Shown: positions 9,791-20,931, numbered from the stretch's first letter. The stretch is DNA of 51,035 nucleotides from Pseudomonadales bacterium (GCA_019090615.1 JAHRVQ010000061.1:1-51035); one strand, 5' to 3'. The notes: generated from the sequence alone by a model not told the origin. Numbers and translations: made by a program.

Positions 9791-11113
9791 ATGACCAGTA
9801 CACTGGCACAAAAAACAGGTAGTACTGGTGGCGGTTTAGCTGAACTAAAGCAAAGGCTTTTTTACGTCCTTATTGCGATACTGGTGTATCGGATAGGCAG
9901 CCATATTCCGGTACCAGGTATCGATCCTGATCGATTAAAATCTTTATTCGATCAGAATCAGGGTGGAATTTTAGATCTGTTTAACATGTTTTCAGGTGGC
10001 GCTCTGGAGCGTATGAGTATTTTCGCCCTGGGAATCATGCCATACATCTCTGCGTCTATTATTACTCAACTGCTAGTAGCGACAACACCGACGCTACAAC
10101 AGTTAAAAAAGGAAGGTGAGGCAGGGCGAAAGAAAATTGCCCAATACACGCGCTACGGTACCTTATTACTAGCCACTTTACAGGGATTTGCCTTCAGCAG
10201 TGGCCTATCGGCGCAGGGGCTAGCTTATACAGGTAATTTTGCCTTTCACTTTGTAGCTGTTGCAACATTGGTTACCGGGGCCATGTTTCTTATGTGGTTA
10301 GGAGAACAAGTCACCGAAAGGGGCGTCGGCAACGGTATATCGATTATCATTTTTGCAGGTATTGTATCGGGTTTCCCAAGTGCTATCGGACAGTCCTTTG
10401 AACAGGCGAGGCAAGGAGAAATCGAAATTGTAAGTCTACTGTTAATGGCCGTTATCGCGATACTCGTAGTAGCTTTTGTTGTTCGAGTGGAGCGTGGACA
10501 GCGTAGAATCACAATAAACTATGCGCGGCGACAACAGGGTAGAAAACAATATCAGGCACAAACAAGTCATCTTCCTTTAAAAATTAATATGGCGGGTGTT
10601 ATTCCGGCAATATTTGCAAGTAGCCTGTTGTTGTTTCCTGCGTCATTGGGTCAGTGGTTTGGTCAGTCTCCGGGTATGGAGTGGCTTCAGGAACTGAGTT
10701 TACAAATTGCCCCTGGGCAACCGCTCAACATCATACTGTTTGCCTCTGGTATAATATTTTTCTGCTTTTGGTATACGGCCATCATGTTTAATCCTAAAGA
10801 GGTCGCTGATAATTTAAAGAAATCGGGCGCTTTTATCCCCGGATATCGGCCAGGAGAGCAGACGGCAAAACATATCGATACGATACTAACCAGGCTAACA
10901 TTGTTCGGTTCCTTATATATGACCGCAGTGTGTTTGTTACCTCAGATTATGATCGTTAATTTTAATATTACTTTTCAATTGGGCGGTACAGCGCTACTCA
11001 TTGTAGTTGTTGTTGTGATGGATTTTATTTCCCAGATTCAAACACATTTAATGTCCAGTCAGTATGAGCAATTGATGAAGAAATCCAATTTACAAAATTT
11101 TGGAAGGCGCTAG
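9791..11113 (+). CDS. secY: Preprotein translocase subunit SecY
   Basis: SecY is the channel of the Sec translocon in the inner membrane, working with SecE, SecG and SecA. The 440 residues match E. coli in length (443) and show about ten membrane segments. Family motifs include [47 protein letters not shown] and the cytosolic loop [26 protein letters not shown] lies before the ATG. It is co-transcribed with the ribosomal genes on both sides. Confidence 0.98.
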   Translation: MTSTLAQKTGSTGGGLAELKQRLFYVLIAILVYRIGSHIPVPGIDPDRLKSLFDQNQGGILDLFNMFSGGALERMSIFALGIMPYISASIITQLLVATTPTLQQLKKEGEAGRKKIAQYTRYGTLLLATLQGFAFSSGLSAQGLAYTGNFAFHFVAVATLVTGAMFLMWLGEQVTERGVGNGISIIIFAGIVSGFPSAIGQSFEQARQGEIEIVSLLLMAVIAILVVAFVVRVERGQRRITINYARRQQGRKQYQAQTSHLPLKINMAGVIPAIFASSLLLFPASLGQWFGQSPGMEWLQELSLQIAPGQPLNIILFASGIIFFCFWYTAIMFNPKEVADNLKKSGAFIPGYRPGEQTAKHIDTILTRLTLFGSLYMTAVCLLPQIMIVNFNITFQLGGTALLIVVVVVMDFISQIQTHLMSSQYEQLMKKSNLQNFGRR

Positions 11114-11155
11114 TAGTGCTTAAAGACAAATTTGAAAATAAAGTCGGAACAGATT

Positions 11156-11269
11156 ATGAAGGTTAGAGCTTCAGTAAAAAAGATGTGTCGAAACTGTCGT
11201 GTTATTCGGCGTAAGGGTGCTGTTAGAGTTATCTGTACAGAACCAAAACATAAACAGCGCCAAGGTTGA
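11156..11269 (+). CDS. rpmJ: 50S ribosomal protein L36, zinc-binding type
   Basis: A 37-residue reading frame ([20 protein letters not shown] and so on) between secY and rpsM. Cysteines 11, 14 and 27 and histidine 32 form the CCCH zinc site of L36. It is too short for many gene finders. GGAAC precedes the ATG and the rpsM gene follows 16 bases later, so the spc and alpha units are joined here without room for a long alpha leader. Confidence 0.95.
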   Translation: MKVRASVKKMCRNCRVIRRKGAVRVICTEPKHKQRQG

Positions 11270-11285
11270 GAGGAGCATATAGAAT

Positions 11286-11642
11286 ATGGCTCGTTTAGCT
11301 GGAATAAATATTCCTGATAATAAGCATACCGTAATTTCATTAACCTATATCTTTGGTATAGGTCGGCATACTGCACGGCAGCTATGCGAGACTACAAGTA
11401 TCGACCCAACTGTCAAGATACAGGATTTGGACGAGTCGCAACTCGATACCTTAAGAGTAGAGATATCTAAGCTATCTGTCGAAGGCGATCTTCGCCGCGA
11501 ACGGCAGCTAAATATCAAACGATTGTTAGATCTCGGTTGTTACCGTGGCATTAGGCATCGTAGAAATTTGCCAATGAATGGTCAACGTACAAAAACAAAT
11601 GCGCGCACTAGAAAGGGCCCAAAACGCCCAATTCGTAAGTAG
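11286..11642 (+). CDS. rpsM: 30S ribosomal protein S13
   Basis: S13 lies at the top of the 30S head and contacts P-site tRNA and L5. It has 118 residues: [26 protein letters not shown] at the start and the basic tail [21 protein letters not shown] that reaches the tRNA. A strong GAGGAG is placed upstream. In E. coli S4 represses the alpha operon through a pseudoknot before this gene; the short gap to rpmJ leaves little space for one here. Confidence 0.97.
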   Translation: MARLAGINIPDNKHTVISLTYIFGIGRHTARQLCETTSIDPTVKIQDLDESQLDTLRVEISKLSVEGDLRRERQLNIKRLLDLGCYRGIRHRRNLPMNGQRTKTNARTRKGPKRPIRK

Positions 11643-11688
11643 ATTAAGTCGTTTAACGGCAAATACTTCTTTAGCATAAGAGACTAAT

Positions 11689-12132
11689 ATGTCTGAGACA
11701 GAAAAAGAAATAGCAACTGAAACCAGTGCAGACAAGAAAGATGCTGTCGCTGCATCGGCCCCTGGCAAACGCAAAGGCAAGCGACAGGTAGTAGATGGTT
11801 TAGCACATATACATGCTTCATTTAACAATACCATCATCACAATTACTGATCGTCAAGGTGGCGCCTTATCCTGGGCCACAGCCGGAGGCTCGGGTTTTCG
11901 AGGCGCTAGAAAAAGTACACCGTTTGCTGCGCAGGTTGCGGCAGAACGAGCGGGAAATGCAGCTTTAGATCACGGCTTGCAAAACCTAGAAGTATTTGTA
12001 AAAGGTCCGGGTCCAGGCAGAGAAGCCGCTGTACGAGCCCTAAATGCGGTAGGTTACAAAATTACTAATATTACGGATGTAACCCCCATTCCACATAATG
12101 GCTGTCGACCACCCAAACGTCGTCGCGTGTAA
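11689..12132 (+). CDS. rpsK: 30S ribosomal protein S11 with acidic N-terminal extension
   Basis: S11 forms the platform of the 30S subunit near the E-site mRNA. The body from about residue 30 is standard ([49 protein letters not shown]). The protein is 147 residues, about 18 longer than E. coli S11, because the N-terminus carries an extra Glu/Asp/Ala-rich stretch ([20 protein letters not shown]). No ATG lies between this stretch and the conserved part, so the extension looks real. The ribosome site is weak. Confidence 0.95.
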   Translation: MSETEKEIATETSADKKDAVAASAPGKRKGKRQVVDGLAHIHASFNNTIITITDRQGGALSWATAGGSGFRGARKSTPFAAQVAAERAGNAALDHGLQNLEVFVKGPGPGREAAVRALNAVGYKITNITDVTPIPHNGCRPPKRRRV

Positions 12133-12147
12133 TTGAGGAGATAGAAG

Positions 12148-12765
12148 ATGGCCAGATACCTCGGCCCTACATGTAAGTTAGCACGACGAGAAGGTACAGA
12201 TTTGTACCTGAAGAGCGGAGTCCGCCCTATAGAGTCGAAATGCAAAATTGAAAGTACGCCAGGCCAACATGGTGCTCGGCGAACTAGACTTTCAGACTAT
12301 GCTGTGCAGTTGCGTGAAAAGCAGAAAGTGCGCCGAATTTACGGTGTATTAGAAAAACAGTTTCGTAATTATTATAAAAAAGCTGATCGTCAGAAAGGTG
12401 CCACAGGCGAAAACCTGTTGCGATTGTTAGAACGACGACTTGACAATGTAGTATATCGTATGGGGTTTGGCTCCACGCGCGCTGAGGCCAGACAACTGGT
12501 TTCACATAAGTCCATTCTGGTAAATGGTAATGTACTCAATATACCTTCTTACCAGGTTGAAGCAGGTGATACCATCACCATTCGCGAAAAGGCAAAAAAA
12601 CAACTTCGAATTCAAGGCGCGTTGGCAATTGCAGCCAATCGCCCAGTAGATTGGGTGGAAGTTAATAACGAAAAGTTGGAAGGCGTATTCAGATCGTTTC
12701 CGGAACGGGACGAGTTGCCAGCTGAGATAAATGAAAATCTCATTGTTGAGCTTTATTCCAAGTAA
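12148..12765 (+). CDS. rpsD: 30S ribosomal protein S4
   Basis: S4 nucleates assembly of the 30S body and represses the alpha operon in E. coli. The 205 residues start [16 protein letters not shown] and carry the S4 RNA-binding fold near residues 95-155 ([34 protein letters not shown]). A strong GAGGAG lies before the ATG. Length and ends are normal. Confidence 0.97.
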   Translation: MARYLGPTCKLARREGTDLYLKSGVRPIESKCKIESTPGQHGARRTRLSDYAVQLREKQKVRRIYGVLEKQFRNYYKKADRQKGATGENLLRLLERRLDNVVYRMGFGSTRAEARQLVSHKSILVNGNVLNIPSYQVEAGDTITIREKAKKQLRIQGALAIAANRPVDWVEVNNEKLEGVFRSFPERDELPAEINENLIVELYSK

Positions 12766-12814
12766 TCTCGCTATTAACTAATCAATTTACGGATTTCTCT
12801 TAGAAGGTGTAACT

Positions 12815-13816
12815 ATGGCCCATTCGTCACTTGAGTTTTTGACCCCAAAACACATTCAAGTAGATCAAAAGAGTATAACTAGAGCAACAGTGGTCTTAGA
12901 ACCGCTGGAAAGAGGCTTTGGACATACGCTTGGAAATGCACTAAGACGTATTCTACTGTCTTCTATGCCAGGGTGCGCAGTGGTAGAAGTGGAAATAAAC
13001 GGTGTGCTGCACGAGTATAGTGCGTTAGAAGGTATGCAGGAAGATGTGATTGAAGTGCTGCTTAACCTCAAAGGCGTCGCGATTAAGCTGAATGAAACAG
13101 ATGAAGCTGAGCTAGTTCTTGATAAACGCGGACCATGCGTAGTTACAGCGGCGGATTTTCAGTTGGATCATACAATCGAAATATCAAACCCCGAACACGT
13201 TATTGCTACCCTTAACGAATCAGGACACCTCAGTCTGAGGGCAAAGGTATCACGCGGTCGTGGCTACGAACCTGCTGACATCAGGCAGTCGGACGAAGAC
13301 CAAAGCAGAATTATCGGAAGCTTGTTACTGGATGCATCTTATAGCCCCGTCAGCCGGGTTTCCTATAAAGTGGATAGTGCACGAGTCGAACAACGTACCG
13401 ACCTTGATAAGCTCATTATAGATCTGGAAACAAATGGTACGATCGAACCAGAAGAAGCGATTCGACGTGCTGCAACCATATTGCAACAACAGGTCAATGT
13501 TTTTGTTGATTTACAAAGCGAAAATGAACCGGAGCCTGAAGAGCACGAAGATGAAATTGACCCAATATTGCTTCGCCCGGTTGATGATCTTGAGCTAACT
13601 GTCCGTTCAGCCAATTGTCTGAAGGCTGAAAATATATATTACATTGGTGACTTGATAAGACGTACAGAAGTTGAGTTGTTAAAAACACCAAATCTTGGTA
13701 AGAAATCATTAACTGAGATAAAAGATGTACTAGCCTCCCGAGGGCTCTCATTAGGGATGCGCCTTGAAAATTGGCCCCCTACCAGTCTACGCGGCGATGA
13801 CCGAGTGTTAGGTTAG
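12815..13816 (+). CDS. rpoA: RNA polymerase alpha subunit
   Basis: Alpha dimerises to nucleate RNA polymerase and, through its C-terminal domain, binds UP elements and activators. The 333 residues (E. coli 329) show the N-terminal assembly domain ([23 protein letters not shown], about residues 28-50), an acidic linker near 235-250 and the C-terminal DNA-binding domain with [17 protein letters not shown] and [26 protein letters not shown] precedes the ATG. It lies between rpsD and rplQ as usual. Confidence 0.98.
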   Translation: MAHSSLEFLTPKHIQVDQKSITRATVVLEPLERGFGHTLGNALRRILLSSMPGCAVVEVEINGVLHEYSALEGMQEDVIEVLLNLKGVAIKLNETDEAELVLDKRGPCVVTAADFQLDHTIEISNPEHVIATLNESGHLSLRAKVSRGRGYEPADIRQSDEDQSRIIGSLLLDASYSPVSRVSYKVDSARVEQRTDLDKLIIDLETNGTIEPEEAIRRAATILQQQVNVFVDLQSENEPEPEEHEDEIDPILLRPVDDLELTVRSANCLKAENIYYIGDLIRRTEVELLKTPNLGKKSLTEIKDVLASRGLSLGMRLENWPPTSLRGDDRVLG

Positions 13817-13856
13817 ACTATTAATAAATTGATTAGCGTTATCAGGAAGTAATCTC

Positions 13857-14261
13857 ATGCGCCATAGAAAAAGTGGTAGACAGTTAAATAGGAATTCGTC
13901 GCATCGAAAAGCGATGTTCAAAAATATGGCCTGCTCATTAATTGAGCATGAGGTTATAAAGACCACCTTGCCTAAAGCTAAAGAACTTAGGAAGGTCGCC
14001 GAACCTTTGATAACTCTGGCCAGGACTGATTCAGTAGCCAATCGCCGGTTAGTTTTTGCGCGTACAGGCGACAAATCTACCGTAGGGAAGTTGTTTGCAG
14101 ATATTGGGCCGCGCTATGTAGATAGACCAGGTGGTTATACTCGCATTCTTAAATGCGGTTTTAGAGCGGGTGACAAAGCGCCGATGGCCTATATCGAGCT
14201 AGTCGACAGGCCCCTGCCAGAAGTAGATGACGACGATTATGACGACGATGACGACGATTAA
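13857..14261 (+). CDS. rplQ: 50S ribosomal protein L17 with poly-aspartate tail
   Basis: L17 binds 23S rRNA near the tunnel exit. The first 115 residues are typical ([20 protein letters not shown], ending YIELVDRP). The last 15 or so residues are almost entirely aspartate ([11 protein letters not shown]), encoded by GAC/GAT repeats at about 14227-14258, making a total of 134. It is the last gene of the superoperon, followed by the terminator at 14285. Confidence 0.96.
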   Translation: MRHRKSGRQLNRNSSHRKAMFKNMACSLIEHEVIKTTLPKAKELRKVAEPLITLARTDSVANRRLVFARTGDKSTVGKLFADIGPRYVDRPGGYTRILKCGFRAGDKAPMAYIELVDRPLPEVDDDDYDDDDDD

Positions 14262-14284
14262 ATTCGGTTATTAAAGTTATAGTT

Positions 14285-14313
14285 AAAAAGGCCGATTTTC
14301 TCGGCCTTTTTTT
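14285..14313 (+). terminator. Rho-independent terminator after rplQ
   Basis: GGCCGA (14290-14295) and TCGGCC (14301-14306) form a 6-bp GC-rich stem with a 5-nt loop. It is flanked by A and T runs that extend the stem and give the terminal T stretch. It closes the ribosomal superoperon. Confidence 0.9.
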
Positions 14314-14399
14314 ATGTTGGTAGCCATCGAGTGGTTTGTAACATCTTTAGTAATTTTCAAATATTCTTTAAATAGGCTATGCGCAAGGAGTTCCTTCAT

Positions 14400-15590
14400 A
14401 TGGTTCAGAGTTTTAATCCTATTGTTCGGACATTAATGGGGCCTGGTCCTTCCGACGTTAACCCCAGAGTCTTACAGGCTATGGCAAAACCAACCATCGG
14501 TCATCTTGATCCTGAATTTATTCGGTTGATGGATGAAATAAAGAGCTTGTTGCAGCTTACTTTTAAAACCGGGAACGAACTAACGATTCCTGTCTCGGCA
14601 CCCGGTTCTGCCGGTATGGAAACCTGTTTCGTTAATTTGGTCGAGCCAGGAGATAAGGTTATTGTCTGTGAAAACGGCGTGTTTGGTGGTCGTATGGCCG
14701 AAAATGTTACGCGGTTAGGGGGGCAAGTAGTCCAGGTTGAGCAAGATTGGGGTCGAGCTGTAGATCCTGATCAACTCGAAGTTGCTTTGAAATCTCATCC
14801 AGATGCAAAATTCGTTGCCTTTGTCCACGCTGAAACATCAACTGGTGCTTTGTCAGATGCCAATACACTGTGTCGATTAGCTATCGAGCATAACTGCCTT
14901 ACTATTGTTGATTGTGTCACATCGTTAGCTGGTTGCGAAGTTGATATCGATGGCTGGGGCGTTGACGCAACCTACAGTGGTACTCAAAAATGTTTGTCAT
15001 GCGCACCAGGACTGTCGCCTATTAGTTTAAGTCCAAAGGCAGTTGACGTCATAAAGAACAGAAAAACGCCGGTTAACAGCTGGTTCCTGGATCTCAATCT
15101 GGTGATGGGTTACTGGGGCCAGGGTCAAAAAAGAGCATATCATCATACCGCGCCGGTAAATTCTCTCTACGGTCTTCATGAAGCATTGGTAATACTTCAT
15201 GAAGAAGGACTAGAAGCTAGCTGGAGGCGGCATGAAGTAAATCACCTGGCGCTGCGTTCAGGGCTAGAAGCTTTGGGATTAGAATTCATTGTTCCTGAAG
15301 GTGAACGATTACATCAGCTTAATACTGTCACTATACCAGCTGGTGTAGACGAGGCAGTGGTGCGATCGCAATTGTTGCAACGGTTTAATCTTGAAATTGG
15401 TGCTGGGCTTGGCTCGTTGGCAGGTAAAGTATGGCGAATAGGGTTGATGGGATATGCCAGTAACCCTAAAAATGTGCTTTTTTGTGTGAATGCCTTAGAA
15501 GCAGTATTGGCCGAAAATAGCGCAAAGATAAACTTAGGTGTTGCCACCAGGGCGGTTCAAGTTGCTTATCAATTATCCCAGAATGGTTAG
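14400..15590 (+). CDS. Class V PLP-dependent aminotransferase, alanine/serine-glyoxylate type
   Basis: The protein is 396 residues and belongs to the alanine-glyoxylate / serine-glyoxylate / serine-pyruvate aminotransferase group. It opens near MGPGPSDVNPRVL and has the PLP lysine in YSGTQKCLS (about residue 200). HHTAPVNSLYGLHEAL and the terminal KVWRIGLMGYAS, which binds the cofactor phosphate and substrate carboxylate, are also present. It would move amino groups from alanine or serine to glyoxylate or pyruvate in the cytosol; the exact substrate cannot be read. The frame is open from 14379, but AAGGAG at 14385-14390 points to the ATG at 14400. It stands alone, convergent with uvrA. Confidence 0.85.
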   Translation: MVQSFNPIVRTLMGPGPSDVNPRVLQAMAKPTIGHLDPEFIRLMDEIKSLLQLTFKTGNELTIPVSAPGSAGMETCFVNLVEPGDKVIVCENGVFGGRMAENVTRLGGQVVQVEQDWGRAVDPDQLEVALKSHPDAKFVAFVHAETSTGALSDANTLCRLAIEHNCLTIVDCVTSLAGCEVDIDGWGVDATYSGTQKCLSCAPGLSPISLSPKAVDVIKNRKTPVNSWFLDLNLVMGYWGQGQKRAYHHTAPVNSLYGLHEALVILHEEGLEASWRRHEVNHLALRSGLEALGLEFIVPEGERLHQLNTVTIPAGVDEAVVRSQLLQRFNLEIGAGLGSLAGKVWRIGLMGYASNPKNVLFCVNALEAVLAENSAKINLGVATRAVQVAYQLSQNG

Positions 15591-15650
15591 TCGCCTGACC
15601 TAGTAGCGCTGTTAATATTATAGCTTAAAGGGTCTGGAGTTAAGGGTAGG

Positions 15651-18503
15651 TCAAAGGTTAGTTGAAGGTGCATTAAGGATCGGCGCGAGGTATTGTCCTG
15701 TGAAAGACTGGGGATTGAGTGCTACTTCTTCTGGAGTGCCGAAACCGATAATTTGGCCGCCGTCCGCGCCACCTTCAGGGCCAAGGTCTACTATCCAGTC
15801 TGCGGTCTTAATGACATCGAGGTTGTGTTCGATTACCACGATGGTATTGCCCTGGTCACGTAAATGATGCAATACGACTAACAGTTGTTCGATGTCGTGG
15901 AAATGTAGGCCAGTAGTTGGTTCGTCCATGATATATAGTGTTCGTCCAGTGTCTCTTTTAGACAGTTCACGTGATAACTTTACCCGCTGAGCCTCGCCTC
16001 CAGAAAGGGTGGTGGCACTTTGGCCGACCTTAATATAATTTAATCCAACGTCTATCAGGGTTTTTAAGCGTCGTTCTATCATTGGCACAGGAGAGAAAAA
16101 CTCGTGTGCATCTTCTACTGTTAAATCTAGAATTTCGTGGATATTTTTTCCTTTATAACGTATTTCCAGAGTTTCTCTATTATACCGCTTGCCCTTACAC
16201 TCATCGCAGGTGACATATACATCGGGTAGAAAGTGCATTTCTACTTTAATCAGGCCATCACCCTTGCAAGCTTCGCAACGACCCCCTTTGACGTTAAAAC
16301 TGAATCGGCCGGGTTTATATCCGCGTGATCGTGCTTCATGAGTGGCCGCAAATAGTTCGCGGATAGGAGTGAAAATATTGGTATAGGTTGCAGGGTTAGA
16401 TCTTGGTGTTCTGCCTATGGGGCTTTGATCGATACCAACTACTTTATCGAGTTGCTGCATACCTGTGATGCTTTCGAATGGAGCAATCTTCGGGTTTTGA
16501 GCACCATTGAGTTCGATTGCAGCAATAGGAAACAAGGTTGAATTAATTAGCGAAGATTTGCCGGAGCCAGATACGCCTGTTACACAGGTCATTAGCCCTA
16601 GTGGTATTGTCAGGTCTACAGATTGTAGGTTGTTGCCCGTTGCACCTTTAATACATAGTAATTTATCGACATCATAGGGTGTTCGTGACTGGGGTATGGT
16701 GATGGCTCTTTTGCCTGAAAGAAATTGTCCGGTAACGGATTCTGGAGCAGCCAGGATGTTTTCTAATGAGCCTTGTGCTGCAATATGACCACCATGGATA
16801 CCTGCGCCGGGTCCAATGTCGACAATAAAGTCTGCTTTCCTTATGGCTTCTTCATCGTGTTCGACAATGATAACAGTGTTGCCCAGGTCCCTTAAATGAT
16901 TAAGCGTTTTTAGCAGTCGTAGGTTGTCGCGTTGATGTAAGCCGATTGACGGTTCGTCAAGAATATACATCACGCCAACAAGGCCCGCGCCAATTTGGCT
17001 GGCAAGGCGGATTCTTTGAGCTTCACCACCACTTAAGGTATTTGCGCTTCGAGATAAAGTTAAATAGTTGAGCCCGACGTCGACTAAAAAAGACAAACGG
17101 TTAATTATTTCTTTGAGTATCTTGTCGGCAATCTTTTGCTTTTGTCCTTCGAGCATCAACACTTTGAAGTATTGATGAGCATCAGCTATGGACAAAGCGG
17201 TGATTGCTGGTAGAGAAGTGCCGTTGAGTGTTACTGACTGCGCATCTTTGTTTAAGCGTTGACCCTTACAGTCGGGACAATCCTGGGTGCTTAGATACTT
17301 GGTAAGGTTTTCTCTTACTACCTGGGATTCAGTATCTTTATAGCGCCTTTCCATATTCGGTATGATGCCTTCAAAAGGATGTGCGCGGGTGAATTCGTCA
17401 CCCCGATCATTTATATAGCGAAATTCGATGGCTTCTTCACCGCTACCGAAAAGAATTATTTGTTGATGTTTTTCTAGCAGTTCGCAGAGTGGCGTATTGA
17501 TTTTGAATTGGTAATGCTTAGCAATTGATGTCAGCATCTGAAAATAGTAAACATTGCGCCGGTCCCATCCCTGGATGGCCCCTTCTGATAGCGACAAGGT
17601 TTGATCGTGAATGACATTGGCAACATCAAAAAATTGCTTTAAACCCAGGCCATCACAGCCCGAGCAGGCACCAGCGGGATTGTTGAAGGAAAATAACCTT
17701 GGTTCCAGTTCAGCGATAGAATGGCCGCATTCAGGACAGGAAAACCGAGTAGAAAAGATAAGTTCCGTCGCATTGGGTTCATGATCTGAGTCGAGCATGG
17801 CAATGGTTGCCAAACCGTCTGCAGTTTCTATAGCAGTCTCAAATGAGTCAGCCAGCCGAGTGATTATATCGGGGCGGATTTTGAAGCGATCTATAACAAC
17901 TTCAATGGTATGCGGGATATTCTTTTTTAGCTTAGGGGTTTCATCTAGTTCTATAACGATACCGTCGATTCTTGCTCGGACAAAACCCTGGGCGCGTAAT
18001 TGACTTAAAAGATGCAAGTGTTCACCTTTACGCTGTTTAATCATCGGCGCCAACAACATAACGCCCGTGCCCTGTGGAATGGTCATTGCCTGATCGACCA
18101 TTTGTGAAATGGATTGGGCTACCAGTGAAATGCCGTGTTCTGGACAATGCGGTTCGCCGACGCGGGCAAAGAGCAAGCGTAGATAGTCATAAATTTCTGT
18201 TATGGTGCCGACGGTTGAGCGTGGATTATGGCTGGTTGATTTTTGCTCAATTGAAATGGCAGGAGATAGACCCTCAATTTGATCGATATCAGGTTTTTCC
18301 ATGAGTGACAAAAATTGTCGCGCATAGGCGGACAGGCTCTCGACGTATCTTCTTTGACCTTCAGCGTAGAGTGTATCAAATGCCAGGGAAGACTTACCTG
18401 AGCCTGAAATTCCAGTGATGACCACCAACTTGTCTCTTGGAATGTCGAGATCGAAATTAGCGAGGTTATGGGTTCTTGCGCCTCGAATAGAGATATTTCT
18501 CAT
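15651..18503 (-). CDS. uvrA: Excinuclease ABC subunit A
   Basis: UvrA detects bulky DNA lesions with UvrB in nucleotide excision repair. The 950 residues contain two ABC ATPase modules: Walker A motifs GISGSGKSS (31-39) and GVSGSGKSS (in the second half), and two LSGGEAQR signatures. There are also two CxxC zinc sites: CPECG with CSGCDG in the first module, CEACKG with CDECKG in the second. Length is close to E. coli (940). It is divergent from the MFS gene with 460 bases between them. I looked for a LexA box (CTG-N10-CAG) upstream and did not find a convincing one. Confidence 0.98.
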   Translation of the reverse strand: MRNISIRGARTHNLANFDLDIPRDKLVVITGISGSGKSSLAFDTLYAEGQRRYVESLSAYARQFLSLMEKPDIDQIEGLSPAISIEQKSTSHNPRSTVGTITEIYDYLRLLFARVGEPHCPEHGISLVAQSISQMVDQAMTIPQGTGVMLLAPMIKQRKGEHLHLLSQLRAQGFVRARIDGIVIELDETPKLKKNIPHTIEVVIDRFKIRPDIITRLADSFETAIETADGLATIAMLDSDHEPNATELIFSTRFSCPECGHSIAELEPRLFSFNNPAGACSGCDGLGLKQFFDVANVIHDQTLSLSEGAIQGWDRRNVYYFQMLTSIAKHYQFKINTPLCELLEKHQQIILFGSGEEAIEFRYINDRGDEFTRAHPFEGIIPNMERRYKDTESQVVRENLTKYLSTQDCPDCKGQRLNKDAQSVTLNGTSLPAITALSIADAHQYFKVLMLEGQKQKIADKILKEIINRLSFLVDVGLNYLTLSRSANTLSGGEAQRIRLASQIGAGLVGVMYILDEPSIGLHQRDNLRLLKTLNHLRDLGNTVIIVEHDEEAIRKADFIVDIGPGAGIHGGHIAAQGSLENILAAPESVTGQFLSGKRAITIPQSRTPYDVDKLLCIKGATGNNLQSVDLTIPLGLMTCVTGVSGSGKSSLINSTLFPIAAIELNGAQNPKIAPFESITGMQQLDKVVGIDQSPIGRTPRSNPATYTNIFTPIRELFAATHEARSRGYKPGRFSFNVKGGRCEACKGDGLIKVEMHFLPDVYVTCDECKGKRYNRETLEIRYKGKNIHEILDLTVEDAHEFFSPVPMIERRLKTLIDVGLNYIKVGQSATTLSGGEAQRVKLSRELSKRDTGRTLYIMDEPTTGLHFHDIEQLLVVLHHLRDQGNTIVVIEHNLDVIKTADWIVDLGPEGGADGGQIIGFGTPEEVALNPQSFTGQYLAPILNAPSTNL

Positions 18504-18963
18504 ACGTTAATGCAGGATCTTCCTGTAGGTTTTTAGCTCGAATGTATGGCAGCTAATAATGAATAGACGCTAGCCAAAGTGTTTTTTTCAATGTGAGTAA
18601 ATGCTTACGAAATAAGCCTATGAAGTATAACCCTTGCGGAGTATAAATAGAGTCTAATACATTTCGACTGGGGTCTACTAGAGATAACGGCATGGCATAT
18701 TAAGTCCAATAGAAAGGACAGGGCCAATTTGTTATTATAGCTGGCATAGAGAATTGCTAGATTCTAGTTATTCTCTGCTTTGTGCATTTCAATTACCCTG
18801 GGCCCTGAGGCCACTGCAAATAATTTGGTTCTATGACTATGTCTGTGATGCACCGACGTTATTATCTAACGCTGATCATGCAGGTAGGCTTTACAATATT
18901 CAGATCAATGGCTAGCAATAAAATTCCTCTTTTAAATTTTCCTCAGTCGTGACCTAATCAGCA
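18504..18963. other. Long divergent intergenic region between uvrA and the MFS gene
   Basis: The 460 bases carry no credible gene. They should contain both divergent promoters, but no strong -35/-10 pair stands out. The most visible element is the 29-bp dyad at 18748-18776, listed separately. The rest shows no RNA gene or long repeat by eye. Confidence 0.7.
18748..18776. promoter_or_regulatory. 29-bp dyad, possible operator
   Basis: Arms 18748-18761 and 18763-18776 are inverted copies matching at 12 of 14 positions around one central T. The outer parts read AGAGAAT and ATTCTCT, the inner parts CTAGA and TCTAG. It lies roughly midway between uvrA and the MFS gene. The symmetry suits a dimeric repressor or a cruciform; no regulator is identified. 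Confidence 0.4.
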
Positions 18964-20349
18964 ATGGAAAGACAAGAATTAAGCGCCGCCCTGTCCATCG
19001 CACTACTGTATGTCGTGCGTATGTTGGGTCTATTTATGGTGTTGCCGGTGCTACCGATGTTAGTCGATGAAATACAGCTGGCAACACCGTTTCTCATCGG
19101 GTTGGCTTTGGGCATCTATGGCCTGTCTCAGGCAGTACTACAGATTCCACTCGGTTTGTTATCCGATAAATTTGGCCGTAAGCCAGTGATTGCCGCTGGA
19201 TTACTGGTGTTTGTGTTGGGCAGTTTTATTGCAGCTTTTTCGAATGATATTTATGGCATTATTGCAGGCCGCTTTCTCCAGGGCTGCGGCGCCATCGCCA
19301 GTACCTTGCTGGCTTTATTGTCAGATGTTACGCGGCCTGAGAACAGATCAAAGGCTATGGCTATTATAGGTATGAGCATTGGCGCATCGTTTGGCATAGC
19401 ATTGGTAGTTGGGCCCTGGGTTAATAGTCTGTTTGGTATTAGTGGTGTTTTTATTGGCACCGGTTTGGCAGGCATATTGGGGTTGTTAGTGTTGATATTT
19501 GTTATTCCGACGCCACTGGTGGGTAAATTTAATCCTGATTCTGGATTAAGCACGACGCGGGTTTCGCAGGTGTTAGGGAATGCAGGGTTAATAAAAACCA
19601 CTTTTGGTATCTTTGCCTTGCACTATCTGTTGATGTCCAGTTTTGTTGCCTTCCCGGCATTTATGGCGGCTACGGGGGAAATCGCGACGGGTGAGCATTC
19701 GCAGTTCTATTTTTGGATATTGTTGGCTACCTTTATATTAATGGGCCCATTTATGCGTTTGTCGGACAGGCCGAACAGGATAAAAAGCCTGCTGTTAACC
19801 ATGATTGGCATGTTCGTACTGTCGAGTATTATTCTTATACGTGAAAGTAATTTTTATGCCGTTATAGCAGCCATGATACTGTTTTTTATGGCGTTTAACT
19901 TACTTGAGGTTATCTTGCCGTCTATGGTGTCAAAGTTAGCGCCCGCAGGAGCCAGAGGCACTGCGATGGGTATTTATACCAGCGCCCAGTTCGCAGGCGC
20001 ATTCGTTGGCGGGGCAATTGGTGGGTATATTGCTGGTGAATGGCCAATTACCTACTTGATGTACGTTAATATCGGCTTATGTCTGGTGTGGATTGTGGTA
20101 GGTTTAAATTTGCCGCAGCTGGTCAATAACAGGAGTATGATGCTTTCGTTTGCCAGTCTTAGCCGGCTCAGTAATAATCAGAAACTTGAGGCTCTGGCGT
20201 CAGTAGATGGTGTTTCAGATGTAGTATTATTTGAATCAGATGAACTTGTTTATCTGAATGTAAACACAGATAAACTTGATGCTGATGCACTTGATAACGT
20301 CGTAGCTTCGATTAACGCTAAATCAACACTGGCCTGTGCCAGTAGCTAG
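18964..20349 (+). CDS. MFS transporter, YajR-like, with C-terminal soluble domain
   Basis: This 461-residue protein has about 12 membrane segments and the MFS loop motif LLSDKFGRKPVIAAG (about residues 61-75). After the last helix (near residue 385) a cytosolic segment of about 65 residues follows (LASVDGVSDVVLFESDELVYLNVN). It resembles the ferredoxin-like YAM domain of E. coli YajR, which is similar in length. The family includes drug/proton antiporters, but the substrate is unknown. The uvrA-MFS-ssb arrangement is conserved in Pseudomonas and relatives. The ATG has no clear ribosome site. ssb begins 24 bases after the stop. Confidence 0.8.
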   Translation: MERQELSAALSIALLYVVRMLGLFMVLPVLPMLVDEIQLATPFLIGLALGIYGLSQAVLQIPLGLLSDKFGRKPVIAAGLLVFVLGSFIAAFSNDIYGIIAGRFLQGCGAIASTLLALLSDVTRPENRSKAMAIIGMSIGASFGIALVVGPWVNSLFGISGVFIGTGLAGILGLLVLIFVIPTPLVGKFNPDSGLSTTRVSQVLGNAGLIKTTFGIFALHYLLMSSFVAFPAFMAATGEIATGEHSQFYFWILLATFILMGPFMRLSDRPNRIKSLLLTMIGMFVLSSIILIRESNFYAVIAAMILFFMAFNLLEVILPSMVSKLAPAGARGTAMGIYTSAQFAGAFVGGAIGGYIAGEWPITYLMYVNIGLCLVWIVVGLNLPQLVNNRSMMLSFASLSRLSNNQKLEALASVDGVSDVVLFESDELVYLNVNTDKLDADALDNVVASINAKSTLACASS

Positions 20350-20373
20350 CTACAAAATTTGAGGAGAATCCGC

Positions 20374-20931
20374 ATGGCTCGTGGTATTAATAAAGTAATT
20401 ATTGTGGGGAACCTGGGTAATGACCCAGAAACCCGCTACATGCCCAATGGTAATGCCGTTACTCGGGTGAGTGTGGCAACATCAGAAACATGGAAAGACA
20501 AGCAGACCGGTCAATCAAACGAGCGTACAGAATGGCATCGAGTGGTGTTCTTTAATCGTTTGGGGGAAATAGCCGGTGAATACCTTAAAAAAGGTTCCAA
20601 GATTTATGTTGAAGGACAACTGAAAACTAATCAGTGGGAAAAGGACGGCCAGAAACATTATACGACTGAAATTATTGGCCGTGAAATGCAGATGCTTGAT
20701 GGGCGCAATGAAAACTCTGGCATGGGCCAGGGTGGCGGCTGGCAAAATAATCAGGGCGGGTCTCAGGGCGGAGGCGGAGATTTTGGCCAGGCTAGTAATA
20801 ACGGTGGTAATAACGGCGGCAACAGTGGCGGCAATAACCAGTCGATGGATAGTCAGCCCAGGTCAAGTCAGGGGGGTTCTTCTTTTGATTCGCCGCCATT
20901 AGAGGATTTTGACGACGATATCCCGTTTTAG
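20374..20931 (+). CDS. ssb: Single-stranded DNA-binding protein
   Basis: SSB coats single-stranded DNA in replication, repair and recombination. It has 185 residues: an OB fold (about 1-110, starting [19 protein letters not shown]), then a Gly/Asn/Gln/Ser-rich flexible linker, then the acidic tip DDDIPF that recruits partner proteins. The frame is open from 20359, but GAGGAG right before the ATG at 20374 and family starts support this site. No LexA box was recognised. The strong terminator at 20959 closes the unit. Confidence 0.96.
   Translation: MARGINKVIIVGNLGNDPETRYMPNGNAVTRVSVATSETWKDKQTGQSNERTEWHRVVFFNRLGEIAGEYLKKGSKIYVEGQLKTNQWEKDGQKHYTTEIIGREMQMLDGRNENSGMGQGGGWQNNQGGSQGGGGDFGQASNNGGNNGGNSGGNNQSMDSQPRSSQGGSSFDSPPLEDFDDDIPF

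Noticed and set aside
15596-15653. TGACCTA / TAGGTCA inverted repeat at the convergent aminotransferase-uvrA junction
   Set aside because: Only 7 bp with 44 bases between the arms and no T run; chance is likely.
18504-18560. LexA box before uvrA
   Set aside because: CTGTAGG near 18525 lacks the matching ACAG half at the right distance.
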